This document shows positions 23,531 through 33,337 of a stretch of 64,000 nt of DNA, piece after piece. The notes beneath the pieces are model-generated. The model was not told where the DNA came from and searched no databases. It worked only from the letters and a program-made list of their open reading frames with translations. A program made the position numbers and the translations under genes. The stretch is from the NCBI GenBank assembly GCA_902780935.1, contig CACZHP010000006.1:29735-93734 (forward strand). Direction: 5' to 3'. Within the stretch, counting starts at the first letter, position 1. Each line of letters begins with the position of its first letter. Source of the stretch: an uncultured Bacteroidia bacterium. Its GTDB lineage: Bacteria; Bacteroidota; Bacteroidia; Bacteroidales; UBA932.

Positions 23531-25210
23531 ATGATAGAGTTTGAGATGACTGGCCGTGTCGGCCGTGACCTGCGCCCCGATGATGTGAGGATCGTGGCTG
23601 CGAGGGAGATGAACCTCCGCGGCAACGCCGTGATCAATGTGATCGACCCGACCAAATCCTTCCAGCCCACTTTTCCCCACGCTGACGCCACCTGCGTGAT
23701 CGCCCGTAGGTCGATAGATGCGAGAAACGACGTGATATACCGCTACAAGATAGAAGGTTACAACCATCGTTTCGAGTCTTATGTCCCTTACGAGGTGGCT
23801 GAGTACAAGGATGTCTCCGAGGCTGAGCCTGTGATTATCGTTGGAGCAGGGCCGGCCGGTATGTTCGCCGCCCTTAAACTCCTGACCCTCGGCCTCAAGC
23901 CGGTGATCCTGGAGAGGGGAAAGAATGTGCGGGACCGCAAGTTCGACATGGCGGCCCTCGTCCGAGAGGGAGCGTTGAACCCTGACTCCAATTACTGCTA
24001 CGGCGAGGGTGGGGCCGGGGCTTTTTCCGATGGCAAGCTCTATACCCGTTCTTCCAAGAGGGGGGACATTAAGGAAGTCCTCCAGCAGTTCGTCAACTTC
24101 GGGGCCAACCCCCAGATTCTCATCGACGCCCATCCGCACATCGGCACGGACCGTCTACCGAGGATTGTCGAGAACATCCGCCAGACCATCGAGTCTAAGG
24201 GAGGTGAATATCATTTCGGAACCAAGGTGACCGACATCACCCGCAAGAAAGACGGTACGATCGAGGTCAAGGCCCTAGACAGCGAGCATCCCACGAAGAC
24301 AACCGGGAAACCGAAGTCAGTCAAATACATAGCCAAGAAAGTGATCCTGGCCACAGGCCATTCGGCCAGGGATATTTACGAGATGCTTGACGCCAAGAAA
24401 TGCCCTCTTGAGCCTAAAGGTTTCGCGATGGGTGTGCGTGTCGAACATTCACAGGCCCTGATCAACGAGGCCCGCTACCACGGCCAGTGGGAGCAGGGAA
24501 TGCCCGCCGCCGAATATTCATTCGCCCAGCAGGTTGACGACAGGGGAGTGTTCTCCTTCTGCATGTGTCCCGGGGGCGTGTTGGTGCCTTCCGCTACGGA
24601 GCCTGAGACCATCGTTATGAACGGCATGTCCAACTCCGCCCGTAGCGGAAAGTTCGCCAATGCCGGAGTTGTGGTCCAGATCGAGCCTGAGGACATCCCC
24701 GAGGAATATTCCGAAGCGGGTGCTTTCAAGGGTCTCGACTTCCAGAAGGCTGTCGAGCGGAAGATGTGGGAATATGCCCACACCCGTTCGGAGAACCCGA
24801 TGGCCGCTCCGGCGCAGAGGATGATCGATTTCTGCAACGGGGTCGTGTCTTCGGATCTTCCCGAGACCTCTTATAAGCCGGGCGTGGTGCCCGCACCCCT
24901 CCACGAGTTGCTCCCGGAGTTCATTTCTTCAAGGCTCCAGAAGGCTTTCCCGGAGGTCAACAAGCACTCTATCAGAGGTTTCTTTACAAATGAGGCCTTG
25001 CTGGTCGGTGTCGAGTCCAGGACATCCTCCCCGATCCGGATCGGCCGTAATCCCCGGACTTTCGAGTCAGATTCTTTCCCGGGGCTGCTGCCTTGCGGTG
25101 AGGGTGCCGGATATTCCGGAGGCATAGTTTCATCGGCCATCGACGGCATCAACTGCGCCGTGGCCGCCGCCCGCTCGCTTGACTCTTCCGAGTTGCCCGA
25201 ACAGCAGTGA
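23531..25210 (+). CDS. COG2509-type FAD-dependent dehydrogenase
   Basis: A 559-residue cytoplasmic flavoprotein. The N-terminal 95 residues form a small alpha/beta domain found in this family. The FAD dinucleotide-binding motif is VIIVGAGPAGMFAA (G105, G107, G110), followed by PVILERGKNVRDRK. CYGEGGAGAFSDGKLYTRS is a family signature, and LPCGEGAGYSGGIVSSAIDG near the C terminus closes the FAD site. Substrate and partner are not known for this family; relatives are annotated only as uncharacterised FAD-dependent dehydrogenases. It follows tsaD by 12 bases and converges with the cytidylate-kinase-like gene. Confidence 0.88.
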   Translation: MIEFEMTGRVGRDLRPDDVRIVAAREMNLRGNAVINVIDPTKSFQPTFPHADATCVIARRSIDARNDVIYRYKIEGYNHRFESYVPYEVAEYKDVSEAEPVIIVGAGPAGMFAALKLLTLGLKPVILERGKNVRDRKFDMAALVREGALNPDSNYCYGEGGAGAFSDGKLYTRSSKRGDIKEVLQQFVNFGANPQILIDAHPHIGTDRLPRIVENIRQTIESKGGEYHFGTKVTDITRKKDGTIEVKALDSEHPTKTTGKPKSVKYIAKKVILATGHSARDIYEMLDAKKCPLEPKGFAMGVRVEHSQALINEARYHGQWEQGMPAAEYSFAQQVDDRGVFSFCMCPGGVLVPSATEPETIVMNGMSNSARSGKFANAGVVVQIEPEDIPEEYSEAGAFKGLDFQKAVERKMWEYAHTRSENPMAAPAQRMIDFCNGVVSSDLPETSYKPGVVPAPLHELLPEFISSRLQKAFPEVNKHSIRGFFTNEALLVGVESRTSSPIRIGRNPRTFESDSFPGLLPCGEGAGYSGGIVSSAIDGINCAVAAARSLDSSELPEQQ

Positions 25211-25220
25211 GGTCAGGTTC

Positions 25221-25859
25221 TTATTTGGCGTTGATTGCCTTCAGAATGACATCGACCGCCTCGTCTTCGTTGAGGTAGTCCATGTTGAGGACAAGGTCGT
25301 AATTGCGGAGATCGTAGCGGTTCGTGGAAGCGTAGCGCTGGATGTAGTTATCCCTGGCCTTGTCCACATAGGCGATGATCTCTTCAGCCTCTTTCTCCGA
25401 GACTTCCTGGCGGCGCATGACCCGGGCTATCCTGTTGGCCTTGGAGGCGTGGATGAACACGTCGAACTTGTTCGGGTGGTCCTTGAGGACAAAGAAACCG
25501 GAGCGTCCGGCGATCACGCAGGACGACTCCTCGGCAAGGGAGGCAAGGATCTGGCTCTCGTAGTTGAAGATCTCTTCTGAAGTCACGTCGGCAGGATACT
25601 CAACTCCCTTTGGAATGAACATCTCGGACCCGAACTCGGGGGAAATCCTCGAGAAAAGGTCCCCGAGCCAATTCTTTTTCTGGCCCTTGATCCTCTCGAT
25701 CTCGGCCTCGTTGAGACCGAACATTTCTTTAAGCTTCTTAATCAGATCCTTGTCGCAGTAGCGCACTCCGAGCTTTTCAGCCAGTTTGCGCCCTACTGTC
25801 CTACCACCGGTGCCTACCTCGCGGCTGATGGTGATCGCGAATTTCCCGTTGATGTCCAT
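25221..25859 (-). CDS. Cytidylate kinase-like protein
   Basis: A 212-residue P-loop protein of the Cytidylate_kin2 family. AITISREVGTGGRTVGRKLA (residues 8-27) resembles the beginning of cytidylate kinase, but the P-loop is the atypical REVGTGGRT. VRYCDKDLI follows at about 35, and the middle carries SCVIAGRSGFFVLKD. Family members are common in Bacteroidetes and Firmicutes, with nucleotide phosphorylation assumed but rarely shown. A TATATTTG -7 element lies on the minus strand at 25879-25886, so the gene has its own promoter, divergent from the GH78 pair. Confidence 0.85.
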   Translation of the reverse strand: MDINGKFAITISREVGTGGRTVGRKLAEKLGVRYCDKDLIKKLKEMFGLNEAEIERIKGQKKNWLGDLFSRISPEFGSEMFIPKGVEYPADVTSEEIFNYESQILASLAEESSCVIAGRSGFFVLKDHPNKFDVFIHASKANRIARVMRRQEVSEKEAEEIIAYVDKARDNYIQRYASTNRYDLRNYDLVLNMDYLNEDEAVDVILKAINAK

Positions 25860-25909
25860 CGTATCAGTTGTTATGACACAAATATATAAAAATTATGAAT
25901 TGTTTTTTA

Positions 25910-25917
25910 TATTTTTG
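25910..25917 (+). promoter_or_regulatory. -7 element before the first GH78 gene
   Basis: TATTTTTG matches TAnnTTTG and sits 20 bases before the ATG at 25937. It lies downstream of an alternative in-frame ATG at 25895 and so argues against that upstream start. Confidence 0.5.
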
Positions 25918-25936
25918 TTTGATAGTTCTTACAGAT

Positions 25937-28513
25937 ATGATCCACATCTTAACATCGCGGCGATTCCGCCGTCTCCTCCCGCTTTTCACGGCACTTTTGG
26001 GGTTCGTGTCATGCAGCCCTTCTTTCAGTGTTTACGATCTCAGATGCGAGGGACTTTCCGAACCTCTCGGCATTGATTCCGCTGAACCCCATTTCAGTTG
26101 GAAAATAAGCTCGGGTTCCCCCATGGAACAGGTGGCTTATGAGATACAGGTGGCGAGCTCCCCTGAAGCTCTCAAGTCCGGGAATGCGGACCTTTGGTCT
26201 TCTGGTAAGGTGGCCTCTTCGGACCAGGTGATGATCCCATATTCCGGGAACCGATTGGCCTCCAGGCAACAGTGTTGGTGGAGGGCCAGGGTTTGGAAAT
26301 CCGAGAACGAGGTCTCCGCCTGGAGTGCCCCCCAGAGGTTCGGTGTCGGTATCATAGGAGACGACAGCTTGAAGGGGGACTATATTGGAGCCACCTACAC
26401 TCAAGGAAGCGCTTCAATCATGCGGAAGTCGTTCACTGTGGAAGACTTAAGTTCGCCAGCCATTCTTTATGTCAACTCCCTCGGTTATCATGAGGCCTAT
26501 ATCAACGGCAAACCGGTTTCCGACGCCGTGCTGACTCCGGCGGTCTCGCAGCTGGACAAGAGGTCCCTTATCATGGCTTACGACGTCACCCCTCTTCTTC
26601 GGAAAGGTGAGAACGAGATCGTCTTTTGGCTAAGTTCCGGCTGGTATAAGCAAATCCCGTTTGACGCTTCTTACTGGGGAGCTCTTGTCAAAGCGGAACT
26701 TGACGCGATAGGCCCGGAGGGTCCGAAGCCCTTGGTGTGCACGGACTCGTCATGGGAAGGCACATTGAGCGGTTACTCAGATTATGACTCTTGGGGAGCG
26801 TGGCATTTTGGCGGTGAGACCATCGACGCTTCTGAAGTACCTGTCTCGATGGATCCTAAGTCATTGGATCCGTTGCCATGGCGAAAAGTTGACGTCGAGG
26901 ATGTGAATGGCATTGTCGCAACGATGCAGATGTGCGAGCCCTGCCGCATCCAGGAGACCCTGGTCGCCAAGAGTGTGACAAAGGACGGCAAGGACCGTTG
27001 GATAGTGGATTTCGGCCGGGTGATAAACGGCATGTTCGAAATCAAACTACCTTCTATGGAAAAAGGTCACAAGACAGAAGCCGGTTTCTGCGACGCCAAG
27101 GAGGAAGGAGGTTTTAATCCGGTGTCGAGGGATTATTACATATCCTCAGGGGCTCCAGATGGGGATCATTTCAAGAACAAGTTCAACCACCACGTGTTCC
27201 GCTACGTAATTCTTGAGAACCTGCCAGAGGCTCCCAAACCGGAGGATATCAAAGGGCACAGGATGCGTACGGATTATCAGGCTGCCGCGACATTCGAGTC
27301 CTCGGACAAGGACATGAACGCTATCCACGACATGGTCCGCTATACGCTTGAGAACCTGGCCTTTGATGGATATATGGTTGATTGCGCCAACATCGAGCGT
27401 CTTGGATACGGAGGCGACGGCAACGCTTCCACACTCTCTCTGCAGACCATGTTCGATGTCTCTCCTTTGTATGTCAATTGGCTCCAGGCATGGAATGACT
27501 GCATCCACGAGGATGGCGGCTTGCCGCATACCGCTCCATGCCCCTACGGCGCTGGTGGTGGCCCTTACTGGTGCGGATTCATTGTCCAGGCTCCCTGGAG
27601 GACATGGATGAGCTATGCGGATCCACGTATGCTTGAGAGGTGCTATCCTACTATGCTTCATTGGCTGGATTATGTGGACGCCTATACTGTCGATGGGCTC
27701 TTGAGAAAGTGGCCTGACACTGACTACAGGGGATGGTATCTCGGAGACTGGGCGGCGCCAAAAGGAATTGAGGTTGGTGAGCAGGAATCAGTGGATCTTA
27801 TCAACAACTGCTCTCTCTGCCAGGTTTACAAGGAACTTGAGGGAATCGCCAAAGTCCTTGGCCGGCCTGAGGAAGCGGCTGGTTTCAAGGCGCGCTATGA
27901 TGCCCTGGCCAGCATGATCAACGAGACCCTTTACCACCCTGAGACTCAGACTTACGGCAGCGGCACTCAGGTTGACATGGCGTATCCCATGCTTGTCGGG
28001 ATAGTTCCTGAGAATATACGGAAACAGGTCAGGGATAAGCTGATAGAGCGTACAGCCAACGTGTATGGAGGCCATCTCAAGACCGGTCTTGTCGGCGTGC
28101 CTGTCATAACCGAATGGGCCACTTTGGCGGGCGAGTGTGACTTCATGTACGGAATGCTCAAGCAGAGGACATATCCTGGGTATCTCTATATGATTGACAA
28201 TGGCGCGACCAGCACTTGGGAGTACTGGAGCGCTGACCGTAGCCGTATGCACAACTGCTATAACGGCATAGGCAGCTGGTTCTACCAGGCTCTCGGAGGC
28301 ATTATCCCCGTTGAGCCCGGCTACCGTAAGGTCACTATCGATCCTCAGGCCCCCGAGGGCCTTGAATGGGTTAATGTCACCAAGGACACTCCTTATGGGA
28401 AGATCGTGGTCTCTCGTCAAGGGGAAAATCTTCATTTTGAATTGCCCGTCGGAGTGAAAGCCATTGTCGGTGGCAGTGAATATTCCTGTGGCAAGCATGA
28501 TGTGAAATTATAG
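25937..28513 (+). CDS. GH78 alpha-L-rhamnosidase lipoprotein (paralogue 1)
   Basis: An 858-residue surface- or periplasm-directed rhamnosidase. The signal ends in a lipobox-like GFVSC. It has N-terminal beta-sandwich domains (starting YDLRCEGLSEPLGIDSAEP), an (alpha/alpha)6 barrel and a C-terminal beta-sandwich. The GH78 catalytic region is VDCANIERLGYGGDGN with D482, E487 and D494 in the usual spacing, although the common DCPxRxExxGWxGD wording is altered. The second catalytic glutamate is probably E762 in STWEYW. It cleaves terminal alpha-L-rhamnose. A close paralogue follows after six bases. Confidence 0.93.
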   Translation: MIHILTSRRFRRLLPLFTALLGFVSCSPSFSVYDLRCEGLSEPLGIDSAEPHFSWKISSGSPMEQVAYEIQVASSPEALKSGNADLWSSGKVASSDQVMIPYSGNRLASRQQCWWRARVWKSENEVSAWSAPQRFGVGIIGDDSLKGDYIGATYTQGSASIMRKSFTVEDLSSPAILYVNSLGYHEAYINGKPVSDAVLTPAVSQLDKRSLIMAYDVTPLLRKGENEIVFWLSSGWYKQIPFDASYWGALVKAELDAIGPEGPKPLVCTDSSWEGTLSGYSDYDSWGAWHFGGETIDASEVPVSMDPKSLDPLPWRKVDVEDVNGIVATMQMCEPCRIQETLVAKSVTKDGKDRWIVDFGRVINGMFEIKLPSMEKGHKTEAGFCDAKEEGGFNPVSRDYYISSGAPDGDHFKNKFNHHVFRYVILENLPEAPKPEDIKGHRMRTDYQAAATFESSDKDMNAIHDMVRYTLENLAFDGYMVDCANIERLGYGGDGNASTLSLQTMFDVSPLYVNWLQAWNDCIHEDGGLPHTAPCPYGAGGGPYWCGFIVQAPWRTWMSYADPRMLERCYPTMLHWLDYVDAYTVDGLLRKWPDTDYRGWYLGDWAAPKGIEVGEQESVDLINNCSLCQVYKELEGIAKVLGRPEEAAGFKARYDALASMINETLYHPETQTYGSGTQVDMAYPMLVGIVPENIRKQVRDKLIERTANVYGGHLKTGLVGVPVITEWATLAGECDFMYGMLKQRTYPGYLYMIDNGATSTWEYWSADRSRMHNCYNGIGSWFYQALGGIIPVEPGYRKVTIDPQAPEGLEWVNVTKDTPYGKIVVSRQGENLHFELPVGVKAIVGGSEYSCGKHDVKL

Positions 28514-28519
28514 GGGATT

Positions 28520-31069
28520 ATGCTCAAGAAATTATCTTTGATACTGGCCTGCGCTTTGGCCATGGCCTCCTGCGGGCTCTCTTTAAGTGTATATGATCTT
28601 ACATGCGAGGGCCTTTCGGACCCTCTGGCCATTGATTCGGCGGAGCCTCATTTCAGTTGGAAGATATCCTCCGAAGCTCCGGCATCACAGGTCGCTTACC
28701 AGATACAAGTCTCATCTTCATTGAAGGGTCTCAAGTCAGGTAAAGCGGTCCTGTGGGATTCCGGCCGGGTAGTGTCCCCGGATCAGGTCATGATCCCTTA
28801 TTCAGGGACTCCGCTGGTCTCCCGCCAGCAATGCTGGTGGCGGGTAAGGATATGGAAATCTGATAAGGAGGTTTCCGGATGGAGCTCCCCTAGGCGTTTC
28901 GGCATAGGTATCATAGGCGGGGACACAATGCGGGGAGAATATATCGGAGCGGCAGCCGGTAATTTGAGATCACCTCTTTTAAGGAAAAGCTTCGAGATTG
29001 AAAACTTGCCCGGGATGGCCATTCTGTATGTCAATTCCCTGGGGTACCATGAGGCATATGTAAATGGCAGTCCGGTCTCGGAGGCCGTCCTGTCACCCGC
29101 CGTTTCCCAGCTTGACAAAAGGTCCCTCATCATGGCATATGATGTCACCTCGCTTCTCAGGAAGGGAAAGAACGAGATAGTCCTTTGGATCGGTTCCGGT
29201 TGGAACAAGGTGTTCAATCCGACCCATGACGGACCGCTTGTGAAAGCGGAATTGGACGGGGTCACCCCGGTTGGGGCAGAAGTGATCCTGAATACCGATG
29301 CGTCCTGGGAGGGCACTTGGAGCGGTTACAGCGATTTGACAAACTGGCGTTACGGAAAGTTCGGAGGGGAGTCAATCGATGCCTCCGTGGCTCCGGAAGC
29401 TGTTGAATCGCAATGTCTTGACCAATTATCATGGGCTCCGGTGGATGTCGTTAAAGTCGTGGACATCAAGGCCACGGTGCAGATGTGCGAGCCTTGTATC
29501 GTACAGGAAACCCTTTCCGCCAGGAGCGTCAAACCTTATGGAGAGGGACGTTGGGTCGCGGACTTCGGCCGCATTGTCAACGGCCTGCTTGACATCACTC
29601 TTCCAGGGATGGAAAAAGGTCATGTCAGCATAGCGTCTTTCACTGATTATGAGGAGAAAGACGGGACATACAACCCGGTCAGCCGCAATGAATATATCTC
29701 TTCAGGAAGGCCGGAGGGCGACAGGTTTGTCAACAAGTTCAATCACCATGTGTTCAGGTATGTCATCCTGGACAGCATTCCCGAAGCTCCGAAACCGGAG
29801 AATGTCAAGGCCCTGAGGATGCGTACTGACTTTAAAGGCTCCTCGACGTTCAAGTCCTCGGACGAAGAGCTCAACGCCATACATGACATGGTGAAATACA
29901 CTATGGAGAATCTGGCTTTCGACGGTTATATGGTCGATTGCGCCAACCTTGAGAGGCTCGGGTATGGAGGTGACGGCAACGCATCGACTCTCTCGCTCCA
30001 GATCATGTTCGATGTGGCACCGTTGTACGCGAACTGGCTTCAGGCGTGGAATGACGTGATCAGGGAGGATGGTGGGCTTCCCCACACTGCCCCTTGTCCC
30101 TGGAGGGCCGGAGGAGGCCCATATTGGTGCGGTTTCGTGGTCCAGGCTCCCTGGAGGACTTACATGAGCTACGGGGACAAGCGTTTGATTGAAAGGTGCT
30201 ATCCCACGATGACGGGTTGGCTCGACTATGTTGATGCCTACACCGTGGACGGCCTTCTGAAAGCGTGGCCGGAGACGGAATACAGGCACTGGTTCCTGGG
30301 CGACTGGGCCGCTCCCGACGGAGTGGATGTCCAGGATCCCGAGTCAATCGATCTGGTGAACAACTGCTCTCTTTGCCAGGTTTACCTTGATCTTGTCCAG
30401 ATAGCTCACCTGCTCGGTAAAGAGGCGGATGCCGCCGAGTTCCAGGCCCGGTACGACGCTCTGGCCAAGGTCATCAACGGCAAACTCTATCACGCCGACA
30501 CTTTCACCTACGCCAGCGGCTCCCAGATAGACATGGCTTACCCCATGCTAGTCGGGATCGTCCCGGAGAATAATCGGAAGCAAGTCAGGGACAAACTGAT
30601 AGAACGTACCGCCACAGTTTATGAAGGACATCTCAAGACCGGGCTCGTCGGTGTTCCGGTCATAACCGAATGGGCGACCTTGGCTGGTGAGTGTGACTTC
30701 ATGTACGGCATGCTGAAGCAGCATGGCTATCCGGGTTATCTCCACATGCTTGACAATGGGGCCACTGGTACTTGGGAGCATTGGAACGCCCGTCGCAGCC
30801 GTCTCCATAACTGTTTCAACGGGATCGGCAGCTGGTTCTACCAGGCTTTGGGAGGCATTATCCCCACGGAACCTGGCTACAGACACGTCCTGATCAACCC
30901 CCAGATTCCGGAAGGGCTGCAGAGTGTGGAGGTTTCCCAGGTGACTCCTTATGGTGAGATAAAGGTCGCCAGAAATGGCCGTAATCTCCATTTCGAGATT
31001 CCGGTCGGAGTCACCGCCACAGTTCGCGAAAAAGAATATTCGTGCGGGAAATACGACATTGATTTATAA
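28520..31069 (+). CDS. GH78 alpha-L-rhamnosidase lipoprotein (paralogue 2)
   Basis: An 849-residue protein, clearly a tandem duplicate of the previous gene: the first 120 mature residues are close to two-thirds identical by eye, and the catalytic segment VDCANLERLGYGGDGN and the later GTWEHW glutamate are conserved. It has a lipoprotein signal MLKKLSLILACALAMASC. Notable differences lie in the N-terminal half around residues 230-280, where paralogue 1 reads YKQIPFDASYWG and this one NKVFNPTHDG, so linkage specificity may differ. The six-base gap means both are made from one mRNA, allowing attack on two rhamnosidic linkages at once. Confidence 0.93.
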   Translation: MLKKLSLILACALAMASCGLSLSVYDLTCEGLSDPLAIDSAEPHFSWKISSEAPASQVAYQIQVSSSLKGLKSGKAVLWDSGRVVSPDQVMIPYSGTPLVSRQQCWWRVRIWKSDKEVSGWSSPRRFGIGIIGGDTMRGEYIGAAAGNLRSPLLRKSFEIENLPGMAILYVNSLGYHEAYVNGSPVSEAVLSPAVSQLDKRSLIMAYDVTSLLRKGKNEIVLWIGSGWNKVFNPTHDGPLVKAELDGVTPVGAEVILNTDASWEGTWSGYSDLTNWRYGKFGGESIDASVAPEAVESQCLDQLSWAPVDVVKVVDIKATVQMCEPCIVQETLSARSVKPYGEGRWVADFGRIVNGLLDITLPGMEKGHVSIASFTDYEEKDGTYNPVSRNEYISSGRPEGDRFVNKFNHHVFRYVILDSIPEAPKPENVKALRMRTDFKGSSTFKSSDEELNAIHDMVKYTMENLAFDGYMVDCANLERLGYGGDGNASTLSLQIMFDVAPLYANWLQAWNDVIREDGGLPHTAPCPWRAGGGPYWCGFVVQAPWRTYMSYGDKRLIERCYPTMTGWLDYVDAYTVDGLLKAWPETEYRHWFLGDWAAPDGVDVQDPESIDLVNNCSLCQVYLDLVQIAHLLGKEADAAEFQARYDALAKVINGKLYHADTFTYASGSQIDMAYPMLVGIVPENNRKQVRDKLIERTATVYEGHLKTGLVGVPVITEWATLAGECDFMYGMLKQHGYPGYLHMLDNGATGTWEHWNARRSRLHNCFNGIGSWFYQALGGIIPTEPGYRHVLINPQIPEGLQSVEVSQVTPYGEIKVARNGRNLHFEIPVGVTATVREKEYSCGKYDIDL

Positions 31070-31118
31070 TTTTTGTATATTTAACCGGATATTTTCGCAA
31101 TAACTATAACACTAAGAT

Positions 31119-32555
31119 ATGATTAACAGAAGAGATTTCCTCAAGTCCATGGCCGTGGCTTCCGCCGGCGTGGCTCTCACTCCGGGAGAGATCCTGGGTT
31201 CCAACAAGTTTTCCTCCGTGAGGGCCTCCCAGGCCAAGCCTCGCGGCGAGAAGGTAAAGATCGCCTTTGTCGGTATTGGCAACCGTGGTGAGCAGATCAT
31301 CCAGGATTTCACAAGAACCGGGATGATAGACGTTGTCGCCCTTTGCGATGTAGATATAGACGGGCCTCAGTGCAAGAATGTGCTTGCCCAGTATCCCAAG
31401 GCCAAGAGGTTCCGTGACTATCGTCAGATGTTTGACAAATGCGGAAATGAGTTCGACGCCGTAGCGGCCGCGATTCCGGACCATTCCCACTTCCCGATAG
31501 CCATGCTGGCTCTGAACCAGGGCAAGCACATCTATCTCGAGAAACCGATGTGCCGCACCTTCCATGAGGCCGAGCTGATGATGGCCTCCGCCCGCCGTCA
31601 TCCCAACCTCGCCACTCAGGTCGGTAACCAGGGGCATTCAGAGGGCAACTACTTCCAGTTCAAGGCCTGGATGGATGCCGGCATAATCAAGGATGTCACA
31701 GCCGTGACCGCCCACATGAACAATTCCCGCCGCTGGCATAATTTCGACGCGAAGAAGATGTATCGCATGCCCGCCCAGCAGTCTATCCCGAGGGGGATGG
31801 ACTGGGACACCTGGCTCGGCGTGACTCCTTATCATGATTTTAATGAGAAGTACCACCAAGGCGACTGGAGGTGCTGGTATGACTTCGGAATGGGCTGCCT
31901 TGGTGACTGGGGAGCGCATATTCTCGACACTGTACATGAGTTCCTTGAGCTCGGCCTTCCTTATGAGGTCAGCATGCTTTATGAGAACGGCCATAACGAC
32001 TATTTCTATCCCTATTCGTCAACCATTCTCTTCCGTTTCCCGCAGAGGAACGGCATGCCGCCTGTGGACGTGACCTGGTACGACGGACTGGACAACCTGC
32101 CGCCGCTTCCGGAAGGATATGGCGGTGGAGTATCGACAGCCAATGTGCCTGCCTCTGGTCAGAATGTCGGACCCGCCGCGAAGATCTCTCCCGGAAAGAT
32201 CATATACACCAAAGACTTGATTTTCAAGGGCGGAAGCCACGGATCCGAGCTCAGCATCATACCTGAGGAGGCGGCGAGGGATATGGCCTCCAAGCTTCCT
32301 CCGACCCCGGAGAGCCCGTCCAACCACTTCGAGAACTTCCTGTTGGCTTGCCAGGGCATCGAGAAGACAAGGAGCCCGTTCGAGATCAATGGCGTACTCT
32401 CGCAGGTCTTCTGCCTTGGCGTCATCGCCCAGAGATTGAACGCTAAACTCTATTTCGATCCTCGCACCAAGCAGTTCACCAACAACGACTTCGCCAACGC
32501 CATGCTCGCTGGTCTGCCGCCTCGCAGGGGTTGGGAGCAGTTCTACACCATGTAG
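31119..32555 (+). CDS. Exported Gfo/Idh/MocA-family oxidoreductase
   Basis: A 478-residue NAD(P)-dependent oxidoreductase-fold protein. It starts [19 protein letters not shown], a Tat signal, so it is exported folded with its cofactor. The Rossmann motif GIGNRG is at 52-57 and the family EKP motif (YLEKPMCRT) at 141-143. The C-terminal domain contains [13 protein letters not shown] and [14 protein letters not shown]. Tat-exported members act on glycans or sugar derivatives by redox cofactor recycling; some in gut Bacteroidetes are glycosidases using NAD+. It is followed 11 bases later by a DUF1080 lipoprotein, a common partner in this group. Confidence 0.9.
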   Translation: MINRRDFLKSMAVASAGVALTPGEILGSNKFSSVRASQAKPRGEKVKIAFVGIGNRGEQIIQDFTRTGMIDVVALCDVDIDGPQCKNVLAQYPKAKRFRDYRQMFDKCGNEFDAVAAAIPDHSHFPIAMLALNQGKHIYLEKPMCRTFHEAELMMASARRHPNLATQVGNQGHSEGNYFQFKAWMDAGIIKDVTAVTAHMNNSRRWHNFDAKKMYRMPAQQSIPRGMDWDTWLGVTPYHDFNEKYHQGDWRCWYDFGMGCLGDWGAHILDTVHEFLELGLPYEVSMLYENGHNDYFYPYSSTILFRFPQRNGMPPVDVTWYDGLDNLPPLPEGYGGGVSTANVPASGQNVGPAAKISPGKIIYTKDLIFKGGSHGSELSIIPEEAARDMASKLPPTPESPSNHFENFLLACQGIEKTRSPFEINGVLSQVFCLGVIAQRLNAKLYFDPRTKQFTNNDFANAMLAGLPPRRGWEQFYTM

Positions 32556-32566
32556 TTTTACGGAAT

Positions 32567-33289
32567 ATGAGAAAGGTTTTCATAGCTCTCGCCGCGCTGG
32601 CGCTATGCCTCAGCGCGTGCGCCCAGGACAATTCGTTGACATCCCAGGAAAAGGCCGACGGCTGGAAGCTCCTTTGGGACGGAAAGACAACTGAGGGTTG
32701 GAGAGGTGCCAAACTGGATGATTTCCCCGCTAAAGGCTGGGTGATCGACAAGGGTGTCCTGAAAGTCCTTAAGGGCAATGGCGGGGAATCCACCAACGGC
32801 GGAGACATCATCACGACCCGCCTTTATAAGAATTTCATCCTCAAGGTTGACTTCAAGATCACTGAGGGAGCCAACAGCGGCATAAAGTACTTTGTGGATC
32901 CGACCCTTAACAAGGGCGCGGGGTCAGCCATCGGTTGCGAGTTCCAGATTCTGGACGATTTGAGGCATCCGGACGCCAAGCTCGGAGTCAAAGGAAACAG
33001 GACCTTGGGATCGCTTTATGACCTGATTCCCGCTCCAGCGGATAAACCCTTCGACATCACGACCTGGAACACCGCGATGGTGAAGGTCGAGGGCAACCAT
33101 GTCGAGCATTGGCTCAATGGTGTGAAACTCATTGAATATGAGCGTAACAATCAGGAATGGAACGCCCTTGTGGCCTATAGCAAGTACAAGGACTGGCCCA
33201 ACTTCGGAAATTACGAGGAAGGCTACATCCTTCTCCAGGACCACGGCGACGAGGTCTGGTTCAAGAACATCAAGATTAAGGAACTGTAG
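32567..33289 (+). CDS. DUF1080 (3-keto-disaccharide hydrolase-like) lipoprotein
   Basis: A 240-residue lipoprotein; the lipobox LSAC places the lipidated cysteine at C18. The start at 32567 is chosen because translation from the upstream in-frame ATG at 32531 would put 12 extra residues before the signal. The body is a concanavalin-like jelly roll: [47 protein letters not shown] and a final [19 protein letters not shown]1080 members of known activity hydrolyse 3-keto-glycosides; together with the preceding oxidoreductase this suggests an oxidise-then-cleave route for a glycoside. That pairing is inferred from neighbourhood and family knowledge. Confidence 0.88.
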   Translation: MRKVFIALAALALCLSACAQDNSLTSQEKADGWKLLWDGKTTEGWRGAKLDDFPAKGWVIDKGVLKVLKGNGGESTNGGDIITTRLYKNFILKVDFKITEGANSGIKYFVDPTLNKGAGSAIGCEFQILDDLRHPDAKLGVKGNRTLGSLYDLIPAPADKPFDITTWNTAMVKVEGNHVEHWLNGVKLIEYERNNQEWNALVAYSKYKDWPNFGNYEEGYILLQDHGDEVWFKNIKIKEL

Positions 33290-33296
33290 AAAAGAA

Positions 33297-33323
33297 AAGC
33301 CGGGCGGTCAGCCCGGCTTTTTC
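33297..33323 (+). terminator. Intrinsic terminator after the DUF1080 gene
   Basis: Perfect stem AAGCCGGGC/GCCCGGCTT with loop GGTCA, followed by TTTCTTT. It ends the run that begins with the GH78 genes. A-rich sequence on the other side lets it also serve the convergent GDPD gene. Confidence 0.9.
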
Positions 33324-33337
33324 TTTCATCTCTCATT

